The notes under the pieces were generated by a model, which saw nothing but the letters and a program-made list of their open reading frames with translations, was not told the origin of the DNA and searched no databases. A stretch of DNA of 55,023 nt from Bacillota bacterium (GTDB taxonomy: Bacteria > Bacillota > UBA4882 > UBA8346). Shown here piece by piece: positions 32,646 to 40,875 of the stretch. The first letter of the stretch is position 1. Each line of letters starts with the position of its first letter. The translations under genes were made by a program, and so were the position numbers. The stretch is taken from positions 1 to 55,023 of the forward strand of contig JAEWZY010000074.1 in NCBI GenBank assembly GCA_023394955.1, read 5' to 3'.

Positions 32646-33785
32646 CTGAAAGACCAGCTGTCGCTCTATCTCCATTTTCCATTTTGTAAAAAAAAATGCG
32701 TTTATTGTGACTTTAATTCCTATAGCAATCTGGAGAATTTGATTGCCCCCTATTCCAAAGCTGTAAAGGTAGAGATCCAAGAGTATCTTCCGGAGTCTCG
32801 TTTAATCAGCTCGATTTTTTTTGGAGGAGGAACCCCCAGCTATCTTCCAGTGAAGAACCTAGTGGATCTATTGGGTTTCATTAAAGAAAACTTTCGGATT
32901 GAACCCGATGCTGAAATTACCCTGGAAGCTAACCCCGGGACCATTAATTGTCAGGAGCTGGCCTTATTAAAGTCGGCTGGTTTTAACCGTTTGAGTATTG
33001 GCCTTCAAGCCTGGCAAGACCATCTCTTAGCAAGTATCGGAAGAATCCACTCGTTGGATGACTTTTTAAAAATTTATCAAGCAGGGCGGTTTGCCGGTTT
33101 TTCTAACCTAGGAATTGATATCATCTTTGGCCTTCCCGGACAGACGGTTCAGGATTGGGCTGAGACCCTAAAAGAGGTTGCTTCATTACAACCGGAGCAT
33201 ATTTCAGCTTATGGCTTACAGCTGGAAGCGGGCACCCAGTTGGCAAAGGATGTTGAACTTGGTTCTAAACAATTGCCGTCTGAGGATGAAGTATTGGAAA
33301 TGATGAGTCTGGCTATGGACTACCTTCCTAATAAGGGATATCAACATTACGAGATCTCAAACTATGCTAAACCAAGGTTTCAATCCACCCATAATTTAGG
33401 TTATTGGCACGGCAACGACTATTTAGGATTCGGCGCCGGAGCTTATTCGACTGTCAATGGGGAACGCTGGTATAATATTGAAGAGCCATGGGATTATATC
33501 GAAGCAGTTTTTAAAGGGGCTTCTCCGATAAAAAACCGGGAAAAGCTGGTCACAAAGGATAAAGCGACTGAGGCGTTGATGTTGGGGTTAAGGCTCCGCG
33601 CCGGAGTGAACCTTCATGAATTTGAAGCCAAGTATGGCATTGACCTTTTAAAAACAGCCGAACCATATTTAACGTGCCTCTTGGAACAAAAGTTATTAGT
33701 CTTAAACGATTACTGTTTGGCTTTGACCAATATCGGAATTATGTTGAGCAATAGTGTGATCAGTTCATTGTTTTTTGGAATCTAA
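32646..33785 (+). CDS. hemW: HemW, radical-SAM heme chaperone (coproporphyrinogen oxidase-like)
   Basis: 379 residues if read from CTG 32646. The radical-SAM cluster motif CxxxCxxC is at C14, C18, C21 (FCKKKCVYCDF), followed by FFGGGTPS and GLPGQT motifs and a HemW-type C-terminal domain. Known: HemW inserts heme into target proteins and is not a true HemN. Seen: the frame is open from 32574, but no ATG, GTG or TTG occurs before the cysteines; the first TTG is at 32739 and would delete the Fe-S site. CTG 32646 lies 9 bases after AGAGGGGGG and gives the family's standard N-terminus and length, so it is the most likely start. Confidence 0.88.
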   Translation: MKDQLSLYLHFPFCKKKCVYCDFNSYSNLENLIAPYSKAVKVEIQEYLPESRLISSIFFGGGTPSYLPVKNLVDLLGFIKENFRIEPDAEITLEANPGTINCQELALLKSAGFNRLSIGLQAWQDHLLASIGRIHSLDDFLKIYQAGRFAGFSNLGIDIIFGLPGQTVQDWAETLKEVASLQPEHISAYGLQLEAGTQLAKDVELGSKQLPSEDEVLEMMSLAMDYLPNKGYQHYEISNYAKPRFQSTHNLGYWHGNDYLGFGAGAYSTVNGERWYNIEEPWDYIEAVFKGASPIKNREKLVTKDKATEALMLGLRLRAGVNLHEFEAKYGIDLLKTAEPYLTCLLEQKLLVLNDYCLALTNIGIMLSNSVISSLFFGI

Positions 33786-33855
33786 AAGAATTGGCTCAAT
33801 TGCACTTTGTTTAGTTAGAACTTATTCCCGATTTTATAAAGAGATGTTAAAATAC

Positions 33856-33884
33856 TTGACAAACCTAATTAGCAGTGATATTTT
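33856..33884 (+). promoter_or_regulatory. Sigma-A promoter of the hrcA heat-shock operon
   Basis: Consensus TTGACA (33856-33861), 17-base spacer, TATTTT (33879-33884), immediately upstream of the CIRCE element. Confidence 0.85.
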
Positions 33885-33893
33885 TTAAGTAGA

Positions 33894-33920
33894 TTAGCAC
33901 TCGTTAACTCAGAGTGCTAA
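33894..33920. promoter_or_regulatory. CIRCE element (HrcA operator)
   Basis: TTAGCACTC - 9 bases - GAGTGCTAA, an exact match to the canonical CIRCE, 10 bases after the -10 hexamer and 28 before hrcA. HrcA binds it and represses until heat shock. It is the only CIRCE seen in the window, so the chaperone genes downstream appear to share it. Confidence 0.98.
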
Positions 33921-33948
33921 CAAAAAATGCTTGAAATGAGGTGCTCTT

Positions 33949-34995
33949 ATGGCCTCCGAGCTTGATGGAAGGAAAAAACAGATCTTAAAGGTTGTAACCG
34001 ATGATTATATTTCATCGGCTGAACCGGTAGGATCAAGGACCATTGCCCGAAGGTATGATCTTGGTTTATCGCCGGCTACTATCCGCAATGAAATGTCAGA
34101 CCTGGAAGAAGGCGGATACTTGGAGCAACCTCATACTTCCGCCGGAAGGATTCCTTCTGAGAAGGGTTACCGATATTATGTGGATGCTTTAATGTCCATG
34201 CGGCAATTGAACGAACATGAAGTAGAATTAATATATCGGGAGCTAGAGAAACACCACCATGAGATTGAGGTCTTAATCCATCAAACATCAAAGATTTTAA
34301 CCCAAATGACCAAATATCCCTCTATGGTGCTTGGACCCCAGATTCAAACCGCTATCTTCCGGCATATCCAATTAGTGAGACTTTCGGAAAACACTATTTT
34401 GGTTTTAGTAGTGACGGATACCGGTTATGTGGAGAACAAAGTAATTGAGTTAGAAAACGGAATTACCGATATGGAATTGGATCGGATATCCAGCTTGCTC
34501 AATCAGAGATTGCGCGGGATGAATCTGAAAGATATTAAGAGTAATATTATCAAAGATATCCGGTCGGAAATAGTTTTTCAAGATGAATTTTTCAACGAAG
34601 CCGTTAAGATTTTAGTCAAATCGATTACCGACCATTCTCAGGAACGGGTCTTTTTGGACGGGGCTACCACAATTCTCGAACAGCCGGAGTTCTCGGATAT
34701 TATTAAATTTAAGCCGCTAATGAAGGTATTGGAGGTAGAGGAAAACCTATACAAGCTTTTAACTAATAATCTGCAACGCGGCGCTAAAGTTAAAATCGGA
34801 AGCGAGAATGAGAACTTCGGAATCCAAGACTGCAGCATAGTGACTGCCGGTTATGAGATTGCCGGGAGGACGGTGGGTGTAATCGGCGTATTAGGGCCGA
34901 CCCGGATGGAATATGCTAAAGTGTTGCCGGTTGTAGAATATACAGCCGGAATATTAAGCGATGTGTTAACTCAAATTTGTAAACGTAATCGGTAG
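33949..34995 (+). CDS. hrcA: Heat-inducible transcription repressor HrcA
   Basis: 348 residues. N-terminal winged helix (about 1-75: RKKQILKVVTDDYISSAEPVGSRTI, ATIRNEMSDLEE, split here) and the conserved HTSAGRIPS-type QPHTSAGRIPSEKGYRYYVD segment, then a GAF-like dimer domain. It represses CIRCE promoters, its activity depending on GroEL-type chaperonins in other Firmicutes. ATG with GAGGTG upstream. First gene of hrcA-chaperonin-grpE-dnaK-dnaJ. Confidence 0.97.
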   Translation: MASELDGRKKQILKVVTDDYISSAEPVGSRTIARRYDLGLSPATIRNEMSDLEEGGYLEQPHTSAGRIPSEKGYRYYVDALMSMRQLNEHEVELIYRELEKHHHEIEVLIHQTSKILTQMTKYPSMVLGPQIQTAIFRHIQLVRLSENTILVLVVTDTGYVENKVIELENGITDMELDRISSLLNQRLRGMNLKDIKSNIIKDIRSEIVFQDEFFNEAVKILVKSITDHSQERVFLDGATTILEQPEFSDIIKFKPLMKVLEVEENLYKLLTNNLQRGAKVKIGSENENFGIQDCSIVTAGYEIAGRTVGVIGVLGPTRMEYAKVLPVVEYTAGILSDVLTQICKRNR

Positions 34996-35188
34996 AAAGA
35001 ATCCGCCTTAGTTCCGATATACTAGAGCAATAAAATTAATTATTAATCGACCGGCTCGATTGAATTTGTAGTTTAGATTATGCTTGTGGTCGAGACTGTC
35101 AATAATAACCTTAGTCATCCATATCAGTTTTGAGTTGCTCAAACTCAATCTGAATTAACTGATTTGGCTAAAAAGATTGGAGGTTAAA

Positions 35189-36712
35189 ATGGCAGTCAAT
35201 CAAAACCCGGAACGGTCCGGAGCTAATCAGCCTTTGACGTCCTTAATGACTAATGCGGAAGCGGTCCGGGCATTAGCCCAAATCGTTGCCGGTACTTTTG
35301 GGCCCAAGGGTTTGGATTGCATGTTAGTTGGCGATGATGGTGAAGTAATCATTACTAATGATGGGGCCACCATCTTGAAAACTATTGATATAACTCATCC
35401 GGTAGCCCGAATTTTTATTAACGCCATCCGGCTCCAGGAAGAAAAGGTGGGGGACGGTACTACTACCGCCTCGCTTTTGGCGGAAGCACTGATTAGCGAA
35501 GGAGTAAATCAGGTTCTAAAAGGCGTTCCGGTTATCAAAGTAATCGATGGAATTAAGTTGGGGATTGATACCGCCCTAAAAATATTAGCTGAGGCTAAAA
35601 TACCGATTAAAGGATTGGATTCCCCGCTTTTAGGACGGATCGCGTTGATCTCGGCCAGAGGCCATCACGATTTGGCTAATTTAGTTATTGAGGCGGCGCG
35701 AATTTTAGGTGAGGAGTATTTAGCTAAGCCTGGATTTAGACTTGCAGACCAAATTATCGCCTTTGAAGGAGGCCCTACTGAGTTAATTTCTGGAACTATT
35801 ATTAACCGGGAACCGTTAAATAAGGGGATGCCCCGTGAAGTCGACGATGGTAAAATTTTAATTATCGACGACGCTTTAGAACCGGTAAAAGTCGATTTTC
35901 AAGCTTTAGGGACTGAAGCCGGATTTAACAGCCAACTTCACTACCAGGAATTGCTTCGGGAGAGTATCAACCAATTGGCAAAAATGGGGTTAAAGGCGGT
36001 CTTTACCGATCGGGGTATCTCGGACCAGGCTGAAACCTGCTTGACTGATTTGGGAATTATTGGGGTCCAAGGAGTGCCGAGATGTGAATGGGAACGGTTA
36101 GCTGTTTTTACCGGAGCGCGCCCGGTCAAACGGGATAGTCTTCTGAAAACCCCGGCCGAACTGGAAGCTTTATTTGGAAAAGCTGCCGCTGTTATTGTTG
36201 ATGAAGACTATAAGTATATTAAAGTATTGGGTCATCCCGAGCAAAAGATGGTTACACTTTTAATCGGCGCATACACTAAAGAAATAACTGAGGAGAAAGA
36301 ACGGATTACTAAAGATGCAGCTGGAGCGGTTCAAGCCGCTTGGTGTGGTGGCGTGGTTCCGGGAGGAGGCAGTGCCGAACTGGGTATATCCCGGCTCCTT
36401 AACGGGAAAATCCCCTCGGATCTTAACCGCTACGGTTATGCTTGTGTAATTGAAGCCCTTAGAAAGCCAATTGCCCAAATATGTTCCAACGCAGGTTTCG
36501 ATACTTTGGAAAAATTGGCCCAAGTGATAGCAGATCAGGAAAGAACAGGTTCCTTGGGAATTGGGATTAATTGTGAAACTGGTCAAGTTGAAGATCTATT
36601 GCAAAACGGGGTTTGTGATCCTTACTTAGTAAAGTACCATGCTCTAAAGTCCGCAGGGGAAGTAGTCGAGGGGATTTTAAGGATTAATGCCATTGTGAAG
36701 ATGAAAGATTAA
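35189..36712 (+). CDS. Group III (archaeal-like, thermosome-type) chaperonin
   Basis: 507 residues. Clear TCP-1/cpn60 signatures of the thermosome side rather than GroEL: GTFGPKGLDCMLVG, NDGATILK (57-64), EEKVGDGTTTA (84-94), and near the C-terminus WCGGVVPGGGSAELGI. No GroES partner is encoded nearby, and group II/III chaperonins use a built-in lid. ATG 35189 is chosen (GGAGG 5 bases upstream). Known: a few Firmicutes (Carboxydothermus hydrogenoformans was the first studied) carry such chaperonins in the dnaK operon. Here it lies between hrcA and grpE, 193 bases after hrcA, behind a CIRCE. Inferred: a heat-inducible protein-folding ring. Confidence 0.92.
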   Translation: MAVNQNPERSGANQPLTSLMTNAEAVRALAQIVAGTFGPKGLDCMLVGDDGEVIITNDGATILKTIDITHPVARIFINAIRLQEEKVGDGTTTASLLAEALISEGVNQVLKGVPVIKVIDGIKLGIDTALKILAEAKIPIKGLDSPLLGRIALISARGHHDLANLVIEAARILGEEYLAKPGFRLADQIIAFEGGPTELISGTIINREPLNKGMPREVDDGKILIIDDALEPVKVDFQALGTEAGFNSQLHYQELLRESINQLAKMGLKAVFTDRGISDQAETCLTDLGIIGVQGVPRCEWERLAVFTGARPVKRDSLLKTPAELEALFGKAAAVIVDEDYKYIKVLGHPEQKMVTLLIGAYTKEITEEKERITKDAAGAVQAAWCGGVVPGGGSAELGISRLLNGKIPSDLNRYGYACVIEALRKPIAQICSNAGFDTLEKLAQVIADQERTGSLGIGINCETGQVEDLLQNGVCDPYLVKYHALKSAGEVVEGILRINAIVKMKD

Positions 36713-36814
36713 TACTAAATCGACTCAAATAATTTATCATGGGGGAACACCGTTAGACTCTAATTTATTCACAACCTTAAACAACGCTAAACAATATGAA
36801 AAACGGAGGTAATC

Positions 36815-37402
36815 ATGTCCAAGCAAGAACAGCTTGATAGCGCGGCTGATATCCTCGAGACCCAAGCAGGTTTTGAAGAATCGGCTCCGGAACAAAAAGA
36901 AAAAGCGGAAGCGGATGAAACTAACACTAAAATCACTCTTTTGGAAGAAGAATTAGCAACATTGCGCCAAGAAAAGGATAGCCTGTATAATCAGATGCTA
37001 AGGATTCAGGCTGATTTTGAGAATTTCAGGCGCCGCAGCCGGCAAGAGTACGAACAGTTATGCCTTTATGCCGGTGAAGAGTTGATGAAAAAGATTCTTC
37101 CGGTGTTGGATAGTATGGAACGGGCAATAGCTTGTTCCGATACAGCAAATGAAAACATTTGTAGTTGGCAGGAAGGTGTGGTATTGACTTTACGCCAACT
37201 TCAGAACATACTTAAAGCCGATGGCCTTGAAGAAGTTCCGGCCCTTAATGAACCTTTTAATCCTGAACTTCAAGAAGCAGTGCTCCAAGAAGAATCCGAT
37301 ACAGTCCAGAGTCCGATCGTAGTTGAGCAAATGCAAAAAGGGTATACATATAAAGGTAAATTAATCCGGCCCGCTCTAGTAAAGGTGGCGGTCCCTAAAT
37401 AG
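36815..37402 (+). CDS. grpE: Nucleotide exchange factor GrpE
   Basis: 195 residues: an acidic, disordered N-terminus, a long coiled coil (about 40-90, ITLLEEELATLRQEKDSLY), the motif DFENFRRRSRQEYE and a C-terminal beta domain (GYTYKGKLIRPALVKVAVP). Releases ADP from DnaK. ATG with CGGAGG upstream. Confidence 0.96.
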   Translation: MSKQEQLDSAADILETQAGFEESAPEQKEKAEADETNTKITLLEEELATLRQEKDSLYNQMLRIQADFENFRRRSRQEYEQLCLYAGEELMKKILPVLDSMERAIACSDTANENICSWQEGVVLTLRQLQNILKADGLEEVPALNEPFNPELQEAVLQEESDTVQSPIVVEQMQKGYTYKGKLIRPALVKVAVPK

Positions 37403-37495
37403 TGATCATTTAACTATAGGAAGTTTAGTAATTTGATTTTTAAAATAATAAATACTACTTAAACAAGAATTTATTTGAAACAGGGGGTTCTATAA

Positions 37496-39346
37496 ATGGC
37501 AAAGGTAATAGGTATTGACTTGGGTACAACCAACTCATGTATGGCTGTTATGGAGGGTGGAGAAGCGGTGGTGATCCCGAGCGCCGAAGGTGGACGGACC
37601 ACCCCTTCGGTAGTGGCTTTTTCCAAAACCGGCGAACGAATGGTAGGGCAGGTCGCTAAAAGACAGGCTGTTGCCAATCCCGACCGGACTGTGACCTCTG
37701 TTAAACGCAGAATGGGGACCGATTATAAGGTTGGTATTGATGACAAACAGTATACACCACAAGAGATCTCAGCCATGATCCTTCAGAAGATGAGGGCTGA
37801 CGCCGAGGCTTATTTAGGCGAAAAAGTTGAGAAAGCGGTAATTACAGTACCAGCCTATTTCTCGGACTCACAGCGTCAAGCGACCAAGGACGCAGGGAAG
37901 ATCGCCGGTTTGGAAGTATTGCGGATCATCAACGAACCGACTGCGGCATCTTTGGCATACGGCCTGGAAAAAGGAGAAGACCATACCATCCTCGTCTATG
38001 ATTTGGGCGGAGGGACTTTTGACGTATCAATTTTAGAATTGGGCGACGGCGTCTTTGAGGTTAAGGCAACCAGCGGCAATAATAAACTAGGTGGCGATGA
38101 CTTCGACGAACGGGTCGTTAATTGGATGGCGGAAACCTTTAAGAAGGACCAAGGCATCGATCTGCGGAATGACCGGATGGCGATGCAACGCTTGCGGGAA
38201 GCGGCGGAAAAAGCCAAAATTGAATTGTCCGGGCTTACTTCGACCGCTATTAACCTGCCGTTTATTACTGCGGTTAATGGGGAGCCCCGTCACCTGGATA
38301 TGACTCTAACTAGGGCTAAATTTGAGGAGATCACTGCCGACTTGGTGGAAGCTACCGTTGGGCCTACCAAACGCGCCTTACAGGATGCAGGGTTAGAACC
38401 TAAAGATATTGATAAAGTTATCTTGGTTGGAGGTTCGATCCGAATCCCGGCTGTTCAAGAAATGGTAAAACGGGTAATCGGCAAGGAGCCTTTTAAAGGG
38501 GTAAATCCCGACGAAGTGGTCGCGGTCGGAGCTGCCATCCAGGCCGGTGTGTTAGTAGGAGAAGTCAAAGACATCGTCTTACTTGACGTCACCCCGCTTT
38601 CACTGGGCTTAGAAACTTTGGGCGGTGTTTTCACCAGAATCATCGACCGGAACACGACTATTCCGACTTCAAAGAGCCAAATCTTTTCCACTGCCGCCGA
38701 TAATCAGACCGCGGTTGATATTCATGTCCTCCAAGGAGAGAGGCCGATGGCCGCTGACAATGTTACCTTAGGGCAGTTCCGGTTGGATGGGATTCCACCG
38801 GCGCCTCGGGGAATACCCCAGGTTGAAGTCACCTTTGATATCGACGCCAACGGTATCGTCCATGTATCGGCAAAAGATAAAGGCACCGGTAAAGAACAAA
38901 AGGTTACTATTACTTCTTCCAGTGGCTTAAATGACGATCAAATTAATAAGATGGTACAAGACGCTGAAGCCCACGCGGAGGAGGATAAACGTCGCCGCGA
39001 GGAAATAGACACCATAAATGAAGCGGATAGCATGATTTATACGGTTGATAAGACATTGAAGGATATTGGCGATAAAGCCGATAAGGATCAGGTTGAAAAG
39101 ATTCAAAAGGCTAAGGGAGAGTTGGAACAAGCGGTTGCCGCCAAGAACATCCCGGAAATTAAAACTAAGAAAGAAGCGTTGGAGAAGGTTCTCCATGAAC
39201 TTTCGGCGACAATTTATAATCAGGCGGCAGGCCAAGGCCAAGCGGGAGCCGCCGGCGCCGGGCCGGACCAAGAACCTACCGGATACGGTCCTCAAACGGA
39301 AGGGCCCACGGTAGACGCAGATTATAAAGTTCAAGACGATAAATAG
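37496..39346 (+). CDS. dnaK: Chaperone protein DnaK (Hsp70)
   Basis: 616 residues, full-length Hsp70: nucleotide domain (about 1-370; GIDLGTTNSC, PAYFSDSQRQATKDAG, YDLGGGTFDVS), linker (DIVLLDVTPLSLGLE) and substrate/lid domain. One oddity: the nearly invariant VGGSTRIP loop reads VGGSIRIP (T to I). The tail ends DYKVQDDK, a variant of the usual DADFEEVKDD-type end, preceded by an AGQGQAGAAGAG linker. Works with DnaJ and GrpE on unfolded proteins. ATG with CAGGGGG upstream. Confidence 0.97.
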   Translation: MAKVIGIDLGTTNSCMAVMEGGEAVVIPSAEGGRTTPSVVAFSKTGERMVGQVAKRQAVANPDRTVTSVKRRMGTDYKVGIDDKQYTPQEISAMILQKMRADAEAYLGEKVEKAVITVPAYFSDSQRQATKDAGKIAGLEVLRIINEPTAASLAYGLEKGEDHTILVYDLGGGTFDVSILELGDGVFEVKATSGNNKLGGDDFDERVVNWMAETFKKDQGIDLRNDRMAMQRLREAAEKAKIELSGLTSTAINLPFITAVNGEPRHLDMTLTRAKFEEITADLVEATVGPTKRALQDAGLEPKDIDKVILVGGSIRIPAVQEMVKRVIGKEPFKGVNPDEVVAVGAAIQAGVLVGEVKDIVLLDVTPLSLGLETLGGVFTRIIDRNTTIPTSKSQIFSTAADNQTAVDIHVLQGERPMAADNVTLGQFRLDGIPPAPRGIPQVEVTFDIDANGIVHVSAKDKGTGKEQKVTITSSSGLNDDQINKMVQDAEAHAEEDKRRREEIDTINEADSMIYTVDKTLKDIGDKADKDQVEKIQKAKGELEQAVAAKNIPEIKTKKEALEKVLHELSATIYNQAAGQGQAGAAGAGPDQEPTGYGPQTEGPTVDADYKVQDDK

Positions 39347-39376
39347 TCATCACGTCAACCACCGATTGATCTAAGC

Positions 39377-39414
39377 GAAAGTGACGTGGATTGACAAGCA
39401 GCTATGACACTTTC
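39377..39414 (+). other. Weak hairpin in the dnaK-dnaJ gap
   Basis: GAAAGTG and CACTTTC form a 7-bp stem around a 24-base loop, followed after a few bases by TTTTT. May slow or partly end transcription after dnaK. Confidence 0.35.
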
Positions 39415-39431
39415 TAATAGTTTTTAGGTTA

Positions 39432-39466
39432 AGAATACAGGAGACGGAAGATAGAATATCGAATGA
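39432..39466 (+). repeat. Heptad purine repeat, copy 3 (upstream of dnaJ)
   Basis: AGAATAC, AGGAGAC, GGAAGAT, AGAATAT, CGAATGA: five consecutive 7-base units with the frame RGRAKRY. Its inverted partner follows at 39532. Confidence 0.7.
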
Positions 39467-39531
39467 TTTATTAGATTGCTTCAAGACTTCCCGTTATAAA
39501 ATATTATTTAGTTAGTAGTTGAGGGACTTTC

Positions 39532-39557
39532 TTCTGAATTCTGTATTCTGTCTTCTA
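39532..39557 (-). repeat. Heptad repeat, copy 4 (inverted)
   Basis: On the minus strand reads AGAAGAC, AGAATAC, AGAATTC, AGAA: exact 7-base units. Inverted with respect to copy 3, so the dnaK-dnaJ intergenic RNA can pair GAAGAyAGAATA with its complement. Confidence 0.75.
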
Positions 39558-39586
39558 TATTTATGGTTTAAACGAAGGGATATAAT

Positions 39587-40723
39587 ATGGCAAAACGTGA
39601 TTATTACGAGGTGTTGGGGATCTCAAAGACCGCAACCGATGAAGAGATCAAAAAAGCTTACCGTAAACTGGCCCGCCAGTATCATCCCGATGTTAATAAG
39701 GACAATCTGAAAGAGGCCGAAGCGAAATTCAAAGAGGTTAATGAAGCCTATAGTGTGCTAAGCGATTCTCAAAAACGCTCCGCTTATGATCATTACGGGC
39801 ATGCGGCCAGCGATCCTAACTTCGGCGCCGGTGGATTCGGCGGCGGGTATGGCGACTTCGGTTTTGACGGATTTGGGGATATCTTTGATATGTTTTTCGG
39901 AGGTGGCGGCAGAAGCTCCCGGCAGCGTACCGGCCCCCAGCGAGGCAACGATCTCCGTTATGATATGGAGATTACTTTTGAGGAAGCGGCCTTCGGAAAA
40001 GAGACTACGGTTGAGATCCCTAGGACTGAAGTCTGTCCTACCTGTAAGGGAAATATGGCCAAACCGGGAACTCCGATCAAGACTTGTCCTAATTGTAACG
40101 GGACGGGTCAGGTCCAGGTTACCCAAAATACAGCTTTCGGCAGGTTTGTCAATGTAAGGACCTGTGAAAGATGCCAGGGTGAAGGTAAAACCATCGAAAC
40201 GCCTTGTCAGGAATGTGGGGGCAGCGGACGGGTCCGGAAGAACCGGAAGATTGACATTAAAATTCCGGCTGGAGTGGAAAGCGGATCCCGTTTAAGGGTT
40301 TCTAACGAGGGAGAGGCAGGGATACGAGGCGGTTCCGCCGGGGACTTATATATCTATATTTATGTTAAATCCCATCCTAAATTTGAACGTAAGGGTTACG
40401 ACGTTTACAGCGAGATCAATTTAAGCGTTACCCAGGCTGCATTGGGAACTAGTATTTCTGTGGATACTTTAGACGGTAAGGTGGAATTGCGGATTCCCGA
40501 GGCAACTCAACACGGTACATCATTTAGAATGAAGGGGCACGGCATTCCCCAATTAAGGGGCCATGGACGGGGCGACCATTATGTAAAAGCGCGGATCGTC
40601 ATTCCAACCAAACTCAATGGAGAACAACGGGAATTACTAAAAAAACTAGCTTTATCCTTTGGAGAGAATCTGTCCGCTGATGACAAAGGATTTATCAATA
40701 AAGTGAAAGATGCGTTTAAGTAA
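39587..40723 (+). CDS. dnaJ: Chaperone protein DnaJ (Hsp40, type I)
   Basis: 378 residues: J domain with HPD at 33-35, Gly/Phe region (about 77-120), four Cys-pair zinc repeats (about 142-215; CPTCKGNM, CPNCNGTG, CERCQGEG, CQECGGSG) and two C-terminal beta domains. The first zinc repeat departs from CxxCxGxG (ends KGNM). It delivers clients to DnaK and stimulates ATP hydrolysis. 240 bases separate it from dnaK, unlike the tight spacing elsewhere, and that gap is filled with repeats. Confidence 0.96.
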   Translation: MAKRDYYEVLGISKTATDEEIKKAYRKLARQYHPDVNKDNLKEAEAKFKEVNEAYSVLSDSQKRSAYDHYGHAASDPNFGAGGFGGGYGDFGFDGFGDIFDMFFGGGGRSSRQRTGPQRGNDLRYDMEITFEEAAFGKETTVEIPRTEVCPTCKGNMAKPGTPIKTCPNCNGTGQVQVTQNTAFGRFVNVRTCERCQGEGKTIETPCQECGGSGRVRKNRKIDIKIPAGVESGSRLRVSNEGEAGIRGGSAGDLYIYIYVKSHPKFERKGYDVYSEINLSVTQAALGTSISVDTLDGKVELRIPEATQHGTSFRMKGHGIPQLRGHGRGDHYVKARIVIPTKLNGEQRELLKKLALSFGENLSADDKGFINKVKDAFK

Positions 40724-40745
40724 GGATGTAGATCGTTAGGTTTAT

Positions 40746-40773
40746 AGAATTCAGTATCCAGGAGGCAGTAGAA
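40746..40773 (+). repeat. Heptad repeat, copy 5 (downstream of dnaJ)
   Basis: AGAATTC, AGTATCC, AGGAGGC, AGTAGAA: four exact 7-base units, 22 bases after the dnaJ stop. Confidence 0.75.
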
Positions 40774-40831
40774 AAAATAACCCATTTTGAAGAATCTAAA
40801 AAGATAAAATTGGTTGACGGATATCATAAAG

Positions 40832-40857
40832 AGGGGAGTAGATTGCTCCCCTTTTTA
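40832..40857 (+). terminator. Terminator between dnaJ and prmA
   Basis: AGGGGAG and CTCCCCT form a 7-bp GC-rich stem around a 7-base loop, followed by TTTTA. Suggests that the heat-shock genes end here and prmA/rsmE are expressed by read-through or from their own promoter. Confidence 0.8.
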
Positions 40858-40875
40858 TCAGTTACAGGAGGTTAA

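Noticed and set aside
39432..39557. Period-7 repeats as a CRISPR array
   Set aside because: Units are 7 bases and contiguous with no spacers; no cas genes in the window.
39786..40157. Frames of 120-odd codons on both strands inside dnaJ, and similar ones in dnaK, the GH30 gene and murA
   Set aside because: Shadow frames in well-defined genes; no ribosome sites and low-complexity composition.
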